Positions 6,277-7,580 of a stretch of 7,580 bases of DNA are shown piece by piece. Made by a program: the position numbers and the translations under genes. The DNA comes from JBNARI01 sp049718765 (lineage in GTDB: Bacteria; Bacillota; Sulfobacillia; DUMF01): assembly GCA_049718765.1 (NCBI GenBank), contig JBNARI010000049.1, positions 1 through 7,580 on the forward strand. The letters run 5' to 3'. The number at the start of each line of letters is the position of its first letter. The first letter of the stretch is position 1. A model generated the notes under the pieces. That model ran no database searches. It saw nothing but the letters and a program-made list of their open reading frames with translations, and had not been told where the DNA came from.

Positions 6277-6333
6277 ATTCAAGCTCCCAGCCACTCCCCT
6301 TGAACAAACATCTTTACCGAATATGAGGGCCCT

Positions 6334-6449
6334 GTTGCGTTAGTTCATCACCGACGCAACTGCCTGGTAACGATCCTCAATGCCACAATGAAACCCCCCG
6401 GCTCTCGATAAAGTTTGCACGATTACCGCCATGGGTTTCATCGAAGCCG
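6334..6449 (-). promoter_or_regulatory. Cluster of inverted repeats between the PilW- and PilX-like genes
   Basis: The non-coding 6277-6501 contains several complementary arms. GTTGCGT (6334-6340) pairs with ACGCAAC (6354-6360). ATGAAACCC (6388-6396) pairs with GGGTTTCAT (6433-6441). CGGCTCTCGAT (6399-6409) pairs with ATCGAAGCCG (6440-6449) with one bulge. GGTAACG (6366-6372) pairs with CGATTACC (6420-6427) with one bulge. The last three cannot all form as simple hairpins: they cross, so they are either alternatives or a pseudoknot. No T-run or clear promoter was found. A structured leader for the PilX-like gene is possible; no known riboswitch consensus was matched. Confidence 0.35.
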
Positions 6450-6501
6450 ACCTGCACTTACCCTTGCAGTCGAGTATCTAGCGTGAAGCACAGCACAGTT
6501 C

Positions 6502-7014
6502 CTAGTGTGTAGCTACTGCCCTAACTGTCACAGACGTGGTCATCCGGATCACCGGGTCCGTGCCCTTGCTACCGGCCAACACAATGCCTACTCGGCATAT
6601 CTTGCCAAGGTCACCTTGTCCAACTTGACCCTGCTGTATGGGCAACAGACTGTTGTTCTCATCGAAATAGGAGAAGGTTAGAGTTACCACCAAGTTGGCT
6701 ATGGGCGTCGGTACCCCTCCAACTTGCCGCACTAATCTGCTGCCTTCGAGGTAGTACTGAACGATATTGCCATCCCCCAACGCAAATTTTACTGAGCTGC
6801 TGCCTGCCTGAAAGAATCCAACGGCGCTTCTGAGGTCCCTGCTCATACTTTCCAACCCTAAGCGCAAGTTCTCCTGGACATCTGTCCTCGCGTTTTCCTT
6901 GTGCCAGGACGTTACTGTTTGCTGGTAGAGAGTCATCGCCGCCCCAAACACAAGACTGAAAATGGACAATGCAATTACCACCTCAACCAGAGTGAAGCCT
7001 GCCGCTCGCGTCAT
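6502..7014 (-). CDS. PilW-like type IV prepilin (minor pilin)
   Basis: A 170-residue prepilin with a six-residue leader MTRAAG followed by FTLVEVVIALSIFSLVFGAAM. This is a complete class III signal: Gly at -1, Phe at +1 and Glu at +5 (Glu11). PilD-type peptidase would cut after Gly6 and methylate Phe. The WHKENARTDVQENLRLGLESMSRDLR segment after the helix is typical of PilW/GspJ-type minor pilins. The remaining domain is a small beta-rich head. The ATG overlaps the stop of the upstream PilV-like gene in an ATGA, so the pair is one transcription and translation unit. Confidence 0.86.
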   Translation of the reverse strand: MTRAAGFTLVEVVIALSIFSLVFGAAMTLYQQTVTSWHKENARTDVQENLRLGLESMSRDLRSAVGFFQAGSSSVKFALGDGNIVQYYLEGSRLVRQVGGVPTPIANLVVTLTFSYFDENNSLLPIQQGQVGQGDLGKICRVGIVLAGSKGTDPVIRMTTSVTVRAVATH

Positions 7015-7457
7015 TTCCAGTCACCCTTGTCCATGGTCAATGCAAGCACTTGCCGGTCGGTTGCAGCATGGTATATCACGACCTTTACAGTCTTGACGTC
7101 CCGTCTTCCGTCTCCCGACACGTCGATTTGAGAGACCTCCAGGCGGTAAGCATAGTCAGGGTATCCAGCAAACGATCCTGCGGGACTGCTCGGGTCAAGT
7201 GGTTCGCCTTGTTCCAGCACGGCGTAGGGCTTATTCTTCAACTCCTCCAGTTTACCCTGGGCAAGGTTCAGGGCAACTACGATGTCCCGGGATTCCACCG
7301 TCCAGCGCGCCCCGTTTATAAGAGCGGTCATAAGAGGAACAACAGCGGCCACCAGGAGAACGGTGGCCAACAACACTTCCACCAACGTGTAACCGGAGCA
7401 TCGGTAACGCTCGCATGCCAGTGCCAGACGCTTTGTCCCCGTTACACGCAAATTCAC
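7011..7457 (-). CDS. PilV-like type IV prepilin (minor pilin)
   Basis: A 148-residue prepilin starting at GTG 7457, with GGGGG nine bases upstream. The leader is 22 residues long, basic and fairly long for this class, and ends at Gly22. The mature part starts YTLVEVLLATVLLVAAVVPLM with Glu at +5 (Glu27). LNLAQGKLEELKNKPY, about 60 residues into the mature region, is characteristic of PilV/GspI-type minor pilins. The head domain includes YAYRLEVSQIDVSGDGRRDVKTVKVVIYH, a beta-sheet segment. It overlaps the PilW-like gene by 4 bp. Minor pilins of this kind are thought to prime pilus assembly at the inner membrane. Confidence 0.85.
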   Translation of the reverse strand: MNLRVTGTKRLALACERYRCSGYTLVEVLLATVLLVAAVVPLMTALINGARWTVESRDIVVALNLAQGKLEELKNKPYAVLEQGEPLDPSSPAGSFAGYPDYAYRLEVSQIDVSGDGRRDVKTVKVVIYHAATDRQVLALTMDKGDWK

Positions 7458-7471
7458 TTGTCCCGTCCCCC

Positions 7472-7557
7472 TTGAGCAGACTCCTCTTAGAGGTCAATTT
7501 TCCCTATACAAAGCTAAACAATCTGTAGCTCTGTTAGGTACTCATTGTGCAGACTCC
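7472..7557. repeat. Two near-identical 13-bp direct repeats upstream of the PilV-like gene
   Basis: TTGAGCAGACTCC (7472-7484) and TTGTGCAGACTCC (7545-7557) differ at one base and are 73 bp apart. The first overlaps a small CCTCTTAGAGG palindrome (7483-7493). The rest of 7458-7580 holds no clear promoter. A minus-strand frame from the right edge reads about 12 residues to a TGA at 7544-7542, which might be the end of another gene but is too short to call. Confidence 0.35.
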
Positions 7558-7580
7558 AACAGGAAATATGCTGTTAGTGC

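Noticed and set aside
7542..7580. Last 12 codons of an upstream minus-strand gene
   Set aside because: Too short for any family evidence; a 12-codon open stretch at a window edge is expected by chance.

Overview
The window reads as chromosome of an endospore-forming Firmicute (Clostridia-type, moderately GC-rich by eye). The evidence is a sporulation sigma factor of the sigma-K family, a SpoIVCA-type large serine recombinase, a YqeG-family HAD phosphatase, an S-layer-homology (SLH) surface protein and a type IV pilin gene set. Genus cannot be fixed from the sequence alone.

Layout from left to right. Positions 1-364 (minus) hold the N-terminal part of a CpaB-like SAF-domain pilus-assembly protein that runs off the left edge. 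Its upstream region has a good sigma-A-type promoter (533-561) and a long leader that can fold into a nested hairpin (375-510). Diverging from it, 621-2225 (plus) encodes a secreted protein with three SLH repeats, a FlgD-like Ig domain and further beta-rich domains. It converges, with only 2 bp between stop codons, on yqeG (2228-2746, minus), which has its own extended -10 promoter (2772-2800). Upstream of yqeG on the same strand is only the 3' half of sigK (2804-3175). Eight bases separate it from the stop codon of a 507-residue large serine recombinase (3184-4707), whose start overlaps a 53-codon small ORF (4686-4847). A 247-bp gap with a 16-bp perfect palindrome follows. Then come three minus-strand pilus genes: a PilX-like protein (5095-6276), a PilW-like prepilin (6502-7014) and a PilV-like prepilin (7011-7457).

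Main interpretation: sigK is split by a skin-type (sigK intervening) element. The recombinase, perhaps with the small ORF product, would excise the element in the sporulating mother cell and rejoin sigK. The junction with the sigK 3' half is clear near 3170-3176, but the sigK 5' half is nowhere in the window. It does not fit between the recombinase and the pilus genes. So either the element is long and carries the pilus genes inside it, or the 5' half has been lost or moved. This is the most interesting question raised by the window.

Stretches without a gene are all under 300 bp: 365-620, 4848-5094, 6277-6501 and 7458-7580. The first three hold inverted repeats or palindromes, described below. 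The last holds a near-exact direct repeat and a possible but unprovable 3' end of another gene.
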